From contig CM076151.1 of NCBI GenBank assembly GCA_038025085.1, positions 5,631,001 through 5,695,000 on the forward strand: a stretch of DNA of 64,000 nt, given 5' to 3'. Origin of the DNA: Tetragonia tetragonoides (taxonomy: Eukaryota; Streptophyta; Magnoliopsida; Caryophyllales; Aizoaceae). Both the position numbers and the translations under genes were made by a program. Shown here in pieces: positions 24,801-36,394 of this stretch; position 1 is the first letter of the stretch, and every line of letters begins with the position of its first letter. Below the pieces are notes generated by a model. It saw only the letters and a list, made by a program, of their open reading frames with translations. It did not search any database and was not told where the DNA came from.

Positions 24801-26112
24801 AGGTTGAAGGAGACAGAGCAGTGGGTAAATATTCCCCATTGGTAATCCCATTAACACTGGACTTCTGCAATTTCTTTTTTATGCAGATGAAAAGGCCCTT
24901 TCTAATACATCTTGTTGCTGACTAAATGCAGGTCCGAGTTGGCCAAAAAGCTGGGTCAGAAGTTGTGAAAATATCGCTGGTTGTGTTATATGCTTTTCTG
25001 TGCGTTCTTGGTCTTGGCAAGGCTCTTCCCTTGACAAGCACTGTAAGTTGATAAGATTTTGTGATCCGGGTAAAACTGATGGGGATTTACTTCTATCCGC
25101 TCATCTCTGTCTTTTTCTCTTAGCCCCCTCCCCATGTCCCCCCACTTTTGAACTTTGACCCCCAAGTCCATGTATGTATGATAGTGACTTGTTTACTGTC
25201 TTCAGGTTTTATGCGCCTTGACCATACCATTGGCGAATTTTGTTGTTAGCTATGTGGAGAAAAATTACAATGTGAGTAACATTACAGTTCTTATGCTCTT
25301 GCTGCTTCTTTTATTCCTCAGTTTCAGTCTTGTGAATCTCATTAATCATATGTTCCTTATCCCTGTGTTCCTTCATGAACAAATTAACATGAGCAAATTT
25401 AAATCACTTGGGGAAGGCTAGTAAAACTTCTTTTTTCTTTCTTTTTTTTCCTTTCTTTTTTTAAATGTCGGATATTCATGGTTAACTTGTGTATTATACT
25501 CTGGGCATGATATGATGAGGTTTATCAAGATTGGCTATTTCCTGCACTGTCTAAATATAACTTTGAGTTAACAATCTATTCAACTCTAAAATGTAATCTA
25601 ATCCACACCAGATCACGGCATTCACAACTTTCTTTCACATTTTTGTCTAATCCACACCAGAAAAAGAAAAAATTAGGGGATTCAAAACTCTGAACTCTGA
25701 AGTAATGGTGGAGTGCATCCCTGAAAGGAAACAAAGAAAAGTACTGTTGGAAATCTGGGAAATCTTGTGACTTGTAAAACATTTTTCTCCCACTTGTCAT
25801 GCATTAAGCTGCACCCTGACATATATGAGATTTAGCGAGGCACATTTGAACATGTATGTTCAGTACTTCTTGCTTTTGATTGACTCATTTCAATTACGAA
25901 CCAGTTTAGATTCTGGATGTTGAGGCTTCAGTTGTTTGGTTTTCCATTTTAAGTATCTGATTTGTGAATCTGCTTCTCAGGATAATGGAAAGATCTTCAT
26001 GGCAAAGTACTATTGTGTCCGGTTGCATGCTTTGTTTGGAGTGGCGTTGACTGCAGGGCTTGTTTTAGCCAGAAGGTTTGGTAAATATGTCCCAGGACCT
26101 ATTTTTTCTTGA
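18824..26112 (+). CDS. ABC4: 1,4-dihydroxy-2-naphthoate polyprenyltransferase, chloroplastic (ABC4/MenA)
   Basis: It attaches the phytyl chain to dihydroxynaphthoate in phylloquinone (vitamin K1) synthesis in the chloroplast; phylloquinone is the photosystem I electron carrier. Eleven exons with matching phases: 18824-18864, 20576-20837, 23524-23627, 23909-23980, 24115-24253, 24421-24527, 24616-24718, 24803-24841, 24932-25042, 25206-25271, 25981-26112, about 391 residues, close to known plant ABC4. Residues 1-70 look like a transit region, then LIWRAIKLPIYSVAIVPLT begins the UbiA fold. The first Asp-rich motif is NDVYDYDTGADK, split by an intron inside the preceding Ser codon. The second active-site region includes GDRAVGKYSPL. 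Many hydrophobic helices follow, as expected of this membrane enzyme. A 5' UTR intron precedes the ATG exon (AG at 18779-18780). The last exon could instead splice near 26075 to a small exon at 27169. Confidence 0.93.
20838..23523 (+). other. Large ABC4 intron 2
   Basis: At 2.7 kb it is the largest intron of the gene. It holds a Harbinger-like MITE (21938-22293) and a 27-bp near copy of an exon 2 segment at 21331-21357. The rest is unique-looking AT-rich DNA. Confidence 0.85.
21938..22293. mobile_element. PIF/Harbinger-like MITE with internal minisatellite
   Basis: Ends GGGTCTGTTCTCCCCAACTT and its inverted copy are flanked by TTA on both sides (21935-21937, 22294-22296), the Harbinger target. 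The interior is almost wholly a tandem repeat of about 11 bp, ACTTTGTTGAA, in a dozen or more diverged copies. Confidence 0.85.
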
Positions 26113-27240
26113 AATTGTACTTTGGACCCCGAGATTTGGCATATGTTAGCATTAATAAGATGATAGATATAGAGGAGATTGAGCTTCACTGTTTCTTATA
26201 AGTTTAAGCAAATGGTCATTGCTATGCTATTGGAGCTATGTAATACTTAGTTTGAGGCTTTAGCTTGTTGATATACTTGTCAATCAAATGCCTCACTTCG
26301 AAATGATAGTTGCGAGTGTTCCAAATTTGTCTGATACTGGATGCTCATAAGGATTGGTAAGGATAGAAGCTTGTGGTTTTAGTAAAGATCGTAGTTGCTT
26401 TGAGGGCTTGGATTTCTTCTTCACCTGTAGATGTTGTGATGAATGACTGTGACACATCGCCATGTTTGGAAAACCCAATGAATTTTTGGGTGCTCTATCT
26501 TGGTTTCACATTGTAACGTGTGCCAGTTACTCCTATTTATTCATCGTAGTAATCTTGTGGGAGAGGTGGGCGAAATATTACTATCATGGTATGTGGGAAT
26601 AAGTAGTACATCATGTGGTACACAAAAATGGGTGGTACTCCGATTTACTCTCCACGACTGTCTTTGTGTGCGTCTCAGTACTAGAACGTGAACTTAAGAT
26701 AGTTTGAATGTGCTTGCTTCAATGACAGACATTTGCTATTCATGATTTACTGACACAAGCTCATCTATAGTGGCTTTTACTCATCCATGTGTAAGCTGTT
26801 TATCTTCATTTATTGGTTATTTGTTAATCTTGTTTATTTAATTCACAGTTAATATGAGTTAGTGTGTCCATTATCAGCAAGAAAATTACTAGCGTATCTT
26901 TGAATTTTTAGGCGTTTTCTTAGCGGCAACATAAAGAATTACTGAGAAGCAGATGGCGCTTTTGGCTCAATTTTACCATTTGGCATGGTGAATGCATACC
27001 CTGAAGTTATTTGCTAGTTCTTGGGGTTTTATTCTGTACTTTGGCATGGGATAGTTGCCGAGGTTTTCCTGCTTAGATTACTGTACGATTTGACTTTTCT
27101 CTCATATGGCTATCTTGTATTTATTGTTTATGGCTAAGATATGACACTCATAGATGATTCCTTTCAGGTTCAAAGGACGGAAACTGCAGATGTGGGCCGT
27201 AGCAAAATATGAGAAGAGATGCTGACGGTACTTGAAATAT
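26113..27240. other. ABC4 3' region
   Basis: Mostly AT-rich, without a second gene. TTTCAG followed by GTTCAAAGGACGG at 27164-27180 could be the acceptor of an alternative terminal exon of ABC4 reading to about 27228. Confidence 0.45.
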
Positions 27241-27337
27241 TATTCCATCCATCCAATTCAAACATAAACACAAAACATGACATTTCATGTTATATTGGAA
27301 GTTAGAACAACCAATATACATGCAAACATATTGCTAG

Positions 27338-27520
27338 GGGGGGGGGGGGGAAGTATAAGGGGACTAGGGGAAACTATAAATAGCCTGTGTTCGGGGGGGT
27401 GGGGGGGAGGGGGGGGGGGCTAGGGGAAGCTATATTAATGGCCTGTGTTTTGGGGGGAGGGGGGGGGGAGGAGAAAGCATAAGGGGACTAGGTGACGCTA
27501 AATAATAGCCTGAGTTGCCA
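27338..27520 (+). repeat. G-run tandem repeat
   Basis: Three diverged copies of a 60-67 bp unit: a run of 8-14 G, then CTAGGGGAAACTATAAATAG and CCTGTGTT. It lies between the 3' ends of ABC4 and the convergent MADS-box gene. The long G runs could form quadruplexes. Confidence 0.85.
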
Positions 27521-27604
27521 ACATAATGATGGATGTTCTTTTTTTTTTTTTTTTTGTGTGGTTATTTTCCATGCAAACCTTGCTTAATGGGAGATCTGGT
27601 GGGA

Positions 27605-28675
27605 CTAGAAGAACCCAGTACCGAATCCGAACCCACCCTCAGGGTCGAAAGGAGGAGCATTCAGGTCATCCATGAGGTTTGGGCCCATCAGCATTGAAGT
27701 GAAACTCCCCGGGTAACCTGACATAGGAGGATTCATTCCTATATTGAATGTGACAGAGCGATTAAGCTGCCCTCCAATGGGGTTATTAGCCACCCCCTGA
27801 AAGGATAGCACATTTGGAGCATCAAAACCTCCCATGGGGTTGTTACCCAAACCTTGAAAGGGTTGGACATTTGGAGCAGCAAATCCTCCCATGAGATTTG
27901 GCATGGAGGATGGGGGGTCAGTAGCACCCATCCCTGTGCCATCTAATGGATCCCCAAAGCCTGTTGTTGGGGTTGGGATCATGACCATTGGACGGTTGTC
28001 ATTAGGGCCTCTTCCCATGGGATTGGGGACCGTGAGTATGGAAGAGTCACCTGCAAAAGGTTTTTTCCCTTCCATGTCGTCATCCTTTGGTTGGATCTGG
28101 TAGCCTGATCCCCCCGGGTTCACCCCCGCAAATGGTGGAGGGTTTGCGCTTGTGGCATCTACCATCACTCGATTCCCAAACTGGAACACAATGTTGCGCA
28201 ACTCGTTCATTGGCCCTTGGAGTTGTTTGAGGCGCTCTAGCCCCAGCTCCTCGACTGAGCTTAGCCAGGACAACTCTTCCCCCCTCGCCTTCCTCATCTT
28301 GACGAGGTCTTCGGTGTGTTTCTTCTCACCCTCAACTCGAGTGTTGATGAGGGTGAGTTCCATGTTGAATCTGGAGACGCTATCATTTTCATGAGCGTCA
28401 AGGGCAGGGTTGCCCCCACGGTTGAAGACAGGATTGACACCCAAGAAACGGTTGACGACAGCGTCAACCGAAGGATGGCCAAAAGAGAAGGCCTTCCTTC
28501 CAGGAGAGAAAACAATAATTGCAGCTTCTGCGCGACACAAAGTGCACAGTTCACTGGCTTTCTTAAAGAGTCCAGAACGGCGCTTGGAGAAGGTAACAAG
28601 TCTGTTGCTTTCCTTCTCCATGCGCACCATGGCCACTCTTTGTCGCCCCCTAGTTTTCCTCACGGGTTTGGCCAT
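27605..28675 (-). CDS. Type I (M-alpha) MADS-box transcription factor, AGL62-like, copy 1
   Basis: A single exon of 356 codons. The MADS domain occupies about residues 10-68 with RMEKESNRLVTFSKRRSGLFKKASELCTLC, then the AGL61/62-type tail SFGHPSVDAVVNRFL. A coiled-coil-like segment (about 110-170) follows. The C-terminus is rich in Pro, Gly and Asn, with two tandem copies of a ~20-residue unit (MGGFAAPNVQPFQG, MGGFDAPNVLSFQG). Type I MADS proteins lack the K domain and usually lack introns, as here; known AGL62 relatives act in the female gametophyte and endosperm. The frame opens further upstream (28846), but TATATA at 28785-28790 and MAKPVRKTRG next to the domain favour this start. The paralogue at 36395-37042 shares most MADS-domain residues. 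Confidence 0.9.
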   Translation of the reverse strand: MAKPVRKTRGRQRVAMVRMEKESNRLVTFSKRRSGLFKKASELCTLCRAEAAIIVFSPGRKAFSFGHPSVDAVVNRFLGVNPVFNRGGNPALDAHENDSVSRFNMELTLINTRVEGEKKHTEDLVKMRKARGEELSWLSSVEELGLERLKQLQGPMNELRNIVFQFGNRVMVDATSANPPPFAGVNPGGSGYQIQPKDDDMEGKKPFAGDSSILTVPNPMGRGPNDNRPMVMIPTPTTGFGDPLDGTGMGATDPPSSMPNLMGGFAAPNVQPFQGLGNNPMGGFDAPNVLSFQGVANNPIGGQLNRSVTFNIGMNPPMSGYPGSFTSMLMGPNLMDDLNAPPFDPEGGFGFGTGFF

Positions 28676-28784
28676 TTGAACTCGAAAACCTGAACTTTGG
28701 GAGAGGGCAGGAAAAAGATAGAAAGAAAAATTATATGTATATTGATGCAGGCCTTGTGAATGAAAGAGCAAATGGACCCTGGGA

Positions 28785-28790
28785 TATATA
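28785..28790 (-). promoter_or_regulatory. Probable TATA box of MADS copy 1
   Basis: The minus strand reads CTATATATCCC about 110 bp upstream of the chosen ATG, leaving room for an 80-base 5' UTR. Confidence 0.55.
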
Positions 28791-28859
28791 GGGAACTCGC
28801 CTAGACTATTTTCGATGGCCCCAAATTTCTTGCCATGTTTGCTCATCCATTTTGTGATC

Positions 28860-29590
28860 TTGCCAACTATTATTTTTCATTCTTTATCAATAAGTTTATT
28901 GTATAAGATTAAAAACTATATTTTTTTTCTACATTTTTTGGTCCATGAGAGCCACAAAGTCTAGTGTGAACATAATATACTTCAGGGAATGAGAGACATT
29001 ATGTACCTAAGGCATCGATGCTGGTCATATAGTCTCAATTTAGGCTATCAAGGGGTTAAAATATCTGAGATATTTTTATGACAAATGAAAATAAAAGAGG
29101 TTTAATTTGTTAGAATATGTTTTATTTTTGAAATTAAAATAAACAATAGTGGGTTGGTACATATTATATTACATACTTCTAAACAAAAACTTAATTTATT
29201 TATAATAGTAAAGATGTACAGGTGATTTTCGGTTGTGATTTACTTGTGAATACCAAGTTGATTGCCTACTGCCAAAAAAGGATTCCAGGACCAAGTTCAC
29301 ATTCAAAGAAAGTACTATCTAGTGTAATAAGGAAATAAATCCTTGCATATGATTGCATAAGACTATTATTGAAAATCAACAATAAGGTCTTTTCCCCCTT
29401 AACATTAAATCTTGAATCAAATTTTTTACTTTTGCAATTCCATCAATTATTTTTAATGAATTAATTAATTAATTTTTCTTGATTTTCTGAGCAAAATGGG
29501 AAGGAAATCAACATTTTCCAAGGCCAAAACGCCTTGCAGTCTAGATGCAGTAGCTCATCCTCTACAGTATGACAAATAATTGCACACATT
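28860..29590. other. AT-rich spacer
   Basis: No gene or defined element recognised; contains TTAATTAATTAATT near 29460. Confidence 0.4.
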
Positions 29591-29598
29591 ATTTCATG

Positions 29599-29775
29599 GA
29601 AATGGATCCTCTCCAATGCACTTCTTGGTCAAGTACACTGTTTGTGAGAGAGATAGAATTGTGGGATTCAGCCCCTATCATCATTTCTTGATGTGGATTA
29701 GGCCACAAAACTCGATCTCTCTCACAGCCAGTGCACTTGACCATGCAGTGCACTGGAGATGATCCGTTTCCTAAT
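29599..29775. mobile_element. Small inverted-repeat MITE
   Basis: GGAAATGGATCCTCTCCAATG at the left and the inverted GGAAACGGATCATCTCCAGTG at the right form arms of about 65 bp that also share GGTCAAGT.CACTG and GTGAGAGAGAT. I see no clear target duplication. The core GGATCCTCT is shared with the MITE at 56974-57120. Confidence 0.75.
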
Positions 29776-29922
29776 TTGCCACATTATAAATTTACAATCC
29801 ATTCATACAAATGGCCAAAGCTTTAAAATCAAAATAGTACTAGGAATATAAGTTTTTAAATGGTATGACGGTCAGAGTTAACCCATAGGATATATATTTT
29901 GGTGCGAAACTCTTAGGATATA

Positions 29923-30173
29923 CTCCCTCCAAACTATAAATAACATTACATTGGATTTTTTGCGGTGTTTAAGACACTATTTTGATCACATATAATTCTT
30001 TTGATATGAATATTAAAATTATAAAAATTTGATTTGTTTGAAAGTACTATTTGAAACGAATTTATCAAAAGTATATTTATGTGAAATTTTATAGTTTTTC
30101 ATTAATCAATGCTCAAAATTTGTTAACTTTGACTCCAAAAAGTCCAACGTAATGTTTTGTGTTTCGGAGGTAG
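29923..30173. mobile_element. Stowaway-like MITE
   Basis: CTCCCTCCAAACTATAAATAACATT and an inverted copy ending CGGAGGTAG sit between TA dinucleotides. Inner inverted segments (ACATTGGATTTTTTG, AAAAAGTCCAACGTAATG) agree with the family at 6582. Confidence 0.8.
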
Positions 30174-31010
30174 TATATTTGCTAGGTCATTGAAGTGACG
30201 CAAAATGTCTTCTTAGGCCACTCAAGTGATAGTTTTGCTAGACCACTCAAATGACAAATTAGGTCTTCCTAGGGCAGTCACTTTTTTTTTAGAATTTTAT
30301 GGACATATGATCCATCTCGAGATAAGGCCTAAATATTTGGGAAGAATAGGGGGTTGGGTTTAAATGAATAGGGGATCCCAATTCCCAAATACCCTTACTA
30401 GCATTTGAACCTTGATGGTGAAGGAAGAACATTAAGGCTCAAACCAGTACACCAATCTATGTGGTTTCCTAGGCCATTCACAAAGGCAAGTGTATCTTAC
30501 TCTCATAATATAAAATAATAAGGAAATTTCGTTTTAATTAATTTGAAGTTTTACCCGTGTGCTGTAAATAATCTCATCTAATCAGTATTAATCAATAATC
30601 TCACATTGTAATTTGTGTGCTATAAATGCACTCAAGGTGATGACGTGGACTCCGTTATTCTTGGGCATTTTTTGAAGGGGCAAAAAATGTAATTGACCAA
30701 ATAACCCTTATCTGAAGTATTGAATAGCAAAAGATTAGAAAAGAACTCATCTTCTCTAATATGCTCCACAAGGAATTCTCTCTCTTTGCAACATTTTCGC
30801 CCCCTCAACCATCTTAATAACACTAACAATGACAATGTTTACAAAACCCATTTCATCATTATAGTAAACAAAAAAAAGCTTGCTTTTTGGATCAAACTCA
30901 AATATTTCCCCCTTAAACTTCACAAATGTCATAACCTCTTCCCATCTAACACCATCTTTCACTCCATTTTTCACCCTCAAACCCCAACTCTCCCGCCATC
31001 ATGTAACACC
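30174..31010. other. Spacer with degenerate short repeats
   Basis: At 30180-30290 a ~35-bp phrase (TAGGCCACTCAAGTGA..) recurs about three times. The rest is AT-rich. No gene recognised. Confidence 0.45.
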
Positions 31011-31097
31011 ATATATAGCTATAAAATCATCATCACAACCAGTCAACCAGTATTGCTCAACATCACAACTTCTCAGAACTGTACGTCCAACCAGATA

Positions 31098-31144
31098 ATG
31101 GCTCAAAGTCCCCCTTTTTTCGACTGTGGCGATTCGTCAAACAC
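31098..31144 (+). other. Possible orphan first exon
   Basis: TATATA (31012-31017) and TATAAAA (31020-31026) are followed 72 bp later by ATG, a 15-residue reading frame (MAQSPPFFDCGDSSN) and a good splice donor, GTAAGAG, at 31145. No following exon can be seen before the repeat array that starts near 31610. I do not recognise the peptide. It may be chance or the remains of a gene broken by the array. Confidence 0.25.
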
Positions 31145-31611
31145 GTAAGAGTGCGACATGAGCATATTTGATCGAGCGCCATAACATGGGTCTCCAACAA
31201 ATCTAACAACCTGTTGTTATCCCTGCAAACGTCTTCGATTATCGCATTCTCTCCCGTTTAGTCAAGACATGCTCAGTGCATACCTTTCATAATGCTAAGC
31301 GCTTCATGTCACGTCGCATCGCTCGCCTCCATTCACTCACAAGCCCTCTCTCAAGCAACTACCACTAAGGAGTCTTATAATTTTTATACGGGGGTTTGAG
31401 AGTTCGGAAAATTATTATCCAAAAGTTCCACCTCAAACTTTACAAGTATATTATTAAGTTTCGGAATACATTTTGTTTTCCACAGATTGAGCTATTTAAT
31501 GTAATCTTTTAATTAAAAAAATACGCTAAAAAATAGAAAAAAGATCAAAAAATTAGAAATTACTTTCAAAAATATTGGGAAAAATTATGAGACCTCACTC
31601 TAATAGTAGAG

Positions 31612-33003
31612 AAGGCTTGGGGGTTGGTTTGGCGACATGGGGTGGTGGAGAGTCATGCTCGGTACTCAAAAACCGTGGATTAGCCTGTGATGTCCAGTAA
31701 GAGGTCTTTCAAGCCTAATAAGGACACGATAACCTACCCCGGAGGTTTACGGGTGTCCGTGCTATGTGGTGCAAAAATATCCACCTTCGTTCTGGGACCT
31801 CCCAGAACGTCAAAAAGCGTGGATTATAGCCTTCATTTTCGGCTTCCCGGGGCTCATGTGTCACTTTTGCCCAAATTTCTCCGGAGGGTCTACCATGACC
31901 CCAAATGACCCTCGGCACCCCGGGAGGGTCATCAGAATCCTCAAACTTCGATATCACTCATGCCTTTGGTGTTCCGACTTTTACACTAGTGTACCGTCAA
32001 ACGTCCTTCCAAGTCTATCCAAGGACCTAAAAAGCGACCCAAAGGGCCTCGCATGTCTCCTAAGGGTGTTCCGTGCGATGTGGTGCGAAAATATTCACCT
32101 TCGTTCCGAGGCCTCCTGTAAGCCCCAAAAACGTGGATTATAGCCTTCGTTTTCGGCTTCCAGTGCCCGAGTGTACTTTTTGCCCAAGCTTTTTCGAGAG
32201 GCCTATCATAACCCGAGAGGACCCTCGGTTTCCCGGGAGGGTCATCCGGATCCCCGAACATTGATATCACCCATGTCTTGGGTGTTCCAACTATTACAAC
32301 AATACCCTGTAAAACGCCCTTTTAAGCCTATGAGGGACCAGATAAGAGACCCCGAGGGCCTCCCATGTCACCTAACGATGTCCCGTGCAATGTGTTGCGA
32401 AAATATCCACCTTTGTTCCGGGGCCTCCCGGAAGCCCAAAATACGTGGATTATAAGCTTCGTTTTCGGCTTCCAGGGGCCCGGGTATCATTTTTGCTCAA
32501 AATTCTCCAGGGGGTCTATCATGACCCTAGAAGACCCTCGATGCCCCGGGAGGGTTATCCGAATCCCCAAAACTTCGATATCACCCATGCCTTCGGTGTT
32601 CCCGTTCTTACATAAATTGGTGTCTCTTAAAACACCCTTACAAGCTTATCAGAGACCCGATAACGGGACACGGGCCTCTTATGATCCCTAAGGGTGCCCA
32701 GAGCGATGTGGTGCAGAAATATCCACGTTTGTTCCGGGCCCTCCCGGAAACCCAAAAAACGTTGATTATATAGCCTTTGATTTTCGGCTTCACGAAGCCC
32801 GATTTCTGTTTATGCCCAACTTCTCTAGGTGGTCTATCGTCATCCTAGAATACCTACGGTGCCTTGAGATGGTCATCCGGATCACCGAGCTCCGATTTCA
32901 CCCATGGGCCACAGGACATGGGACATTGGCGCTAGGCCATGAGACATGGTGCTTGCTGCGACATGGGACATGAGCCACCCAGATTTTGTTTCAATAAATT
33001 TTT
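31612..33003 (+). repeat. ~310-bp tandem repeat array 1
   Basis: A head segment (GGTTTGGCGACATGGGGTGG..) is followed by four diverged monomers. The phrase CGTGGATTATAGCC recurs at about 31818, 32132, 32444 and 32760, so the period is 312-316 bp. Each monomer also has GATGTGGTGCGAAAATATCC, GGCCTCCCGGAAGCCC and GGGAGGGTCATCCGGATCC. A tail with repeated GGACATGGG ends in CACCCAGATTTTGTTTC and AATAAATTTTTGAT. GC content is clearly above the surroundings. Confidence 0.92.
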
Positions 33004-33830
33004 GATATACTTAATTTTAAAGGCATCACACTAATATCTAGCCGCCACATAGATGAAGCTACCTAGACTGCTTAACATGCCCCGTAATCGCCATGTCACC
33101 GAATATATTATATATCATAATTACTATAATATATTATATATCATAATTACTATAAGTAGTGCAAACGAAAAGATATAATGATAATAAAAAAAAAAGGTAA
33201 ACGTAAAATTGAAGTTACTTATAAAACCACCAAAAGTATATATAATTGGATTAAAACGCAATGAAAAAAATTAAAGCTCGCCACATTAGCCGATGAATTG
33301 CCAAATGATGTGTCAATTTACTTATGACATGTCATGTGGCTCATGACCAGTTTTAAAAAAGAAAAAGAAAAAAAAAAAGGAGTTTAATGACTCTTTCATC
33401 CTCTTCCCTTAATTCTCACAAGTTGTCAGATTTACAAATCCAAAAAATTGAGTATCAGGTAATTTATGTCACATATTGATGAGCCAAAAGAAAAAAGAAG
33501 CTAATTTCTCTCTCATGAATAGATGATGGAATCACACACCATCAATTCATCTCCTACCTTCCTATATGTTCAACGTTCGTATCTGAATCTCATCACTGAC
33601 GTCCACCATCTTTCTGGCATTGTGTACATTAGATCCCCATTTTGGTAAGATTCTTCGTATTTCTCTTTGCAATATTGCTAACGGGCATTTAGTATCTACA
33701 CCTCCTCTCTTTGCAAGATAATCCCTCCAATACTTCATTAGATTTAGTACCATATATTGTTTTACATTGTTTTCTCTAAACTGATATAGCAACTTGAATG
33801 TTTAAAACTATTTAATATTCTTAATTAAAG
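33004..33830. other. Spacer between arrays 1 and 2
   Basis: AT-rich with a duplicated TATATTATATATCATAATTA near 33105-33150. A 76-codon minus-strand frame (33562-33792) has no recognisable domain. Confidence 0.4.
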
Positions 33831-35200
33831 GCTACCAAGGAGCGCCATGCTACGTACCCAAAAATTGTGGATTAGCCTCTGATGTACAGTAAGAGGCCCT
33901 TTAAGGCTACTAAGGACCCGATAACCTACCCCGCGCGCCTCCCCTAGGGGTGTCCAGTGCGATGTGGTGCGAAATATGCACCTTCGTCCCGGGGCCTCCC
34001 GGAGCTTAAAAAACGTGGATTATAGCCTTCATTTTCGGCTTTCCGGGGCCCGAGTGTCATTTTTACCCAAACTTTTTCAGGGGGTGTACCATGACCCTAC
34101 AGGACTCTCGCTACCCGGGAAGGGTCATCGGGATCCCCGAACTTCGAAATTACCCATGCCTTTGGTCTCTCGACACTAGTGTACCGTAAAACACTCTTCC
34201 AAGTCGATTAGGGATCGGATAAGCCACCCCAAGTGCCTCCCATGTCCCCTATAGGTGTTTCATGCGATGTAGTGCGAAAATATTCACTTTCATTCCCGGG
34301 CCTCCTGGAAGCCCCAAAAATGTGGATTATAACCTTCATTTTCGGCTTCCCGTGGCTCGGGTGTAATTTTTGCCCAAACTTTTCGGGGGGGTTTATCATG
34401 ACCTTAGAGGACTCTCGGTGTCGGGGGAGGGTCATCCGGATCCCCGAACTTTCATATCATCCATGCATTTGGTGTTTCAACTCTTACATCAATGTCCCTT
34501 AAAACGCCATTTCAAGCCTATCAGGAACCGGAAAAGAGACCCCGAGGGCCTCCCATGTCCCATTGGGATGTTCCATGCGATGCTGTACGATAATATCTAC
34601 CTTCGTTCCGGGGCCTCCAGCCCAAAAATGTGGATTATAACCTTAGTTTTCGGCTTTCAGGGGTCTAGGTGTCATTTTTGCCCAAAATTCTCCGGGTGGT
34701 CTATCATGACTCTAGAAGACCGTCGGTGCCCCTAGAGCGTCATTCGGATCGCCGAACTTAGATATCATCCATTGATTTGGTGTTTCGACCCTTACACAAA
34801 TTGGTGTCCCGTAAAAACGCCCTTACAAGTGTATTAGGGACCCGATATTGGCTCTCAACGGCCTCTTATATTCCCTAAGGGTGTCCCGTACGATGTGGTG
34901 TGGAAATATTCACGATTGTTCCGGGGCCTTTTGGAAGCCCAATAAACGTGGAATATAGCCTTTGATTTTCAGGTTTCCGGGGCCCGGTTTCCGTTTTTGC
35001 CAAAACTTCCCCGGTTGGTCTATGGTCACCCTACAAGACCTACGGTGCCTCAGAATGGTCATCCGGATCCTCAAGCTCCGATTTCACCCATAGGACATGG
35101 GACATGGGACATTAGTATTGGGACATGGGCGCTGGGACATAGGACATGGGCGCTGGGACATGGGCCACCCAGATTATGTTTCAATAAATTTTTGATGTAC
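33831..35200 (+). repeat. ~310-bp tandem repeat array 2
   Basis: Same head, monomer and tail as array 1 and the same orientation. The anchor phrase recurs at about 34014, 34321, 34629 and 34947. The tail (GGACATGGGCGCTGGGACATGG.., then CACCCAGATTATGTTTC) matches that of array 1, so arrays 1 and 2 are two copies of one composite unit of about 1.4 kb. Confidence 0.92.
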
Positions 35201-36300
35201 TTAGTTCATTTAGATCCATTGTCTGCCATGATAATCTTTGGGACAAGTTTATAACAGAGTATTCTCAACTTTGTTAATAAAATGCTGATAATCGTTTTCT
35301 AAGCACTCGGTTAAATATACTCTGTAGATCAAAACTTACAGTATGACTAATTATAATAAGTAGAACTATAAAGTAACAAACACTGTCATTTTTTTTATTT
35401 GCCCTAAACAAATTAAGAATTAGACTGCTAATAAACCTTTCCAACTCTCGCTTTGGTGTTATTTTATTTTTATTTATCGGTTAATCACAAATTTAACACT
35501 AAAAAAGAAAAAAAAAATTATTAAAAAAAATAAAGTTAGAAGTAAGGCAATCTATCAGAAAACATTAAATTAAAAAAAAATCCAAAAGAAGTTGAAAATT
35601 TTTACGCATCGCACGAATATGCACACTACTTTGAAATTAGTAAGCCCCTACTGTTATTCTTGTCTTTACCTCATTTTCTTGCATGTAGATGTAGGATGTA
35701 GTCCAATAATAGGTGATTAAAAGAATGGAGCAATATATTAGTAAGCCCCAATTTATGCTTATTTTCTTGTTGGAGTCCAAGTCTAATTTTAAAATCTAAA
35801 GGGTCTAATTCGGACCGACGAATTTAATAAAATGGAATGGTTTTCGAATTTTTATTCGAATAATTACCCCTAACTAGAGTAATCGAACCTAATGTCTTAC
35901 GAGCTGAATTTTATTGTGATAACTGATACGTATAACAGTATAAATTGACTCTAAGAAAAAAAAAAAATGAATAGTAATAATTATGAAATAAATGCATGAA
36001 ATTTAAGCAACTCATTAACATAAAACATTAAACAACATGGATTTCTTTTTCTTTTTTTTCTTTTTTTTTTTTGCTTTTTTGGGCAGAAGCAACAAATAGA
36101 TTGTGTTGAATTGATAACATAAACTCTTACAAATGAACTGTGACGCAACAAGAAAATGAAGAGAAACATAAATAAGTAAAAAGAAATAGAAAAGGATAAA
36201 TGCTTCTTTTTTTTTTTGAAAAAGATAAATGATAAAAAGAAGAAGATCATGCAGCTAATGCATGTACTAATACACACATAATCTGCTAAATCATTTGGCA
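35201..36300. other. AT-rich spacer downstream of MADS copy 2
   Basis: No gene recognised. Contains poly(A)/poly(T) tracts. Confidence 0.45.
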
Positions 36301-36311
36301 GGATGTGCTTG

Positions 36312-36339
36312 ATCATCATCATCATCATCATCATCATCG
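36312..36339 (+). repeat. (ATC)n microsatellite
   Basis: Nine or ten copies of ATC in the 3' flank of MADS copy 2. It explains the run of methionines in a false minus-strand frame. Confidence 0.9.
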
Positions 36340-36394
36340 ATATCATATGCATCTTTTGTTGATATCTTGCACATTCAAAGCATTATGACATGCA

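Noticed and set aside
27891..28693. Plus-strand frames opposite MADS copy 1
   Set aside because: They lie antisense to a clear MADS-box coding region, and none shows a domain.
33562..33792. 76-codon minus-strand frame between arrays 1 and 2
   Set aside because: It looks protein-like in places (MLYQFRENNVKQYMVL) but I recognise no family and see no promoter or splice context.
31687..35254. Several reading frames of 60-125 codons in arrays 1 and 2
   Set aside because: They follow the tandem repeat, recur in several frames and carry no domain. The monomer period varies between 307 and 318 bp, so no frame is kept through an array.
35981..36352. Minus-strand frame with a run of methionines
   Set aside because: The run comes from an ATC/GAT microsatellite and the rest is low-complexity poly(T) sequence.
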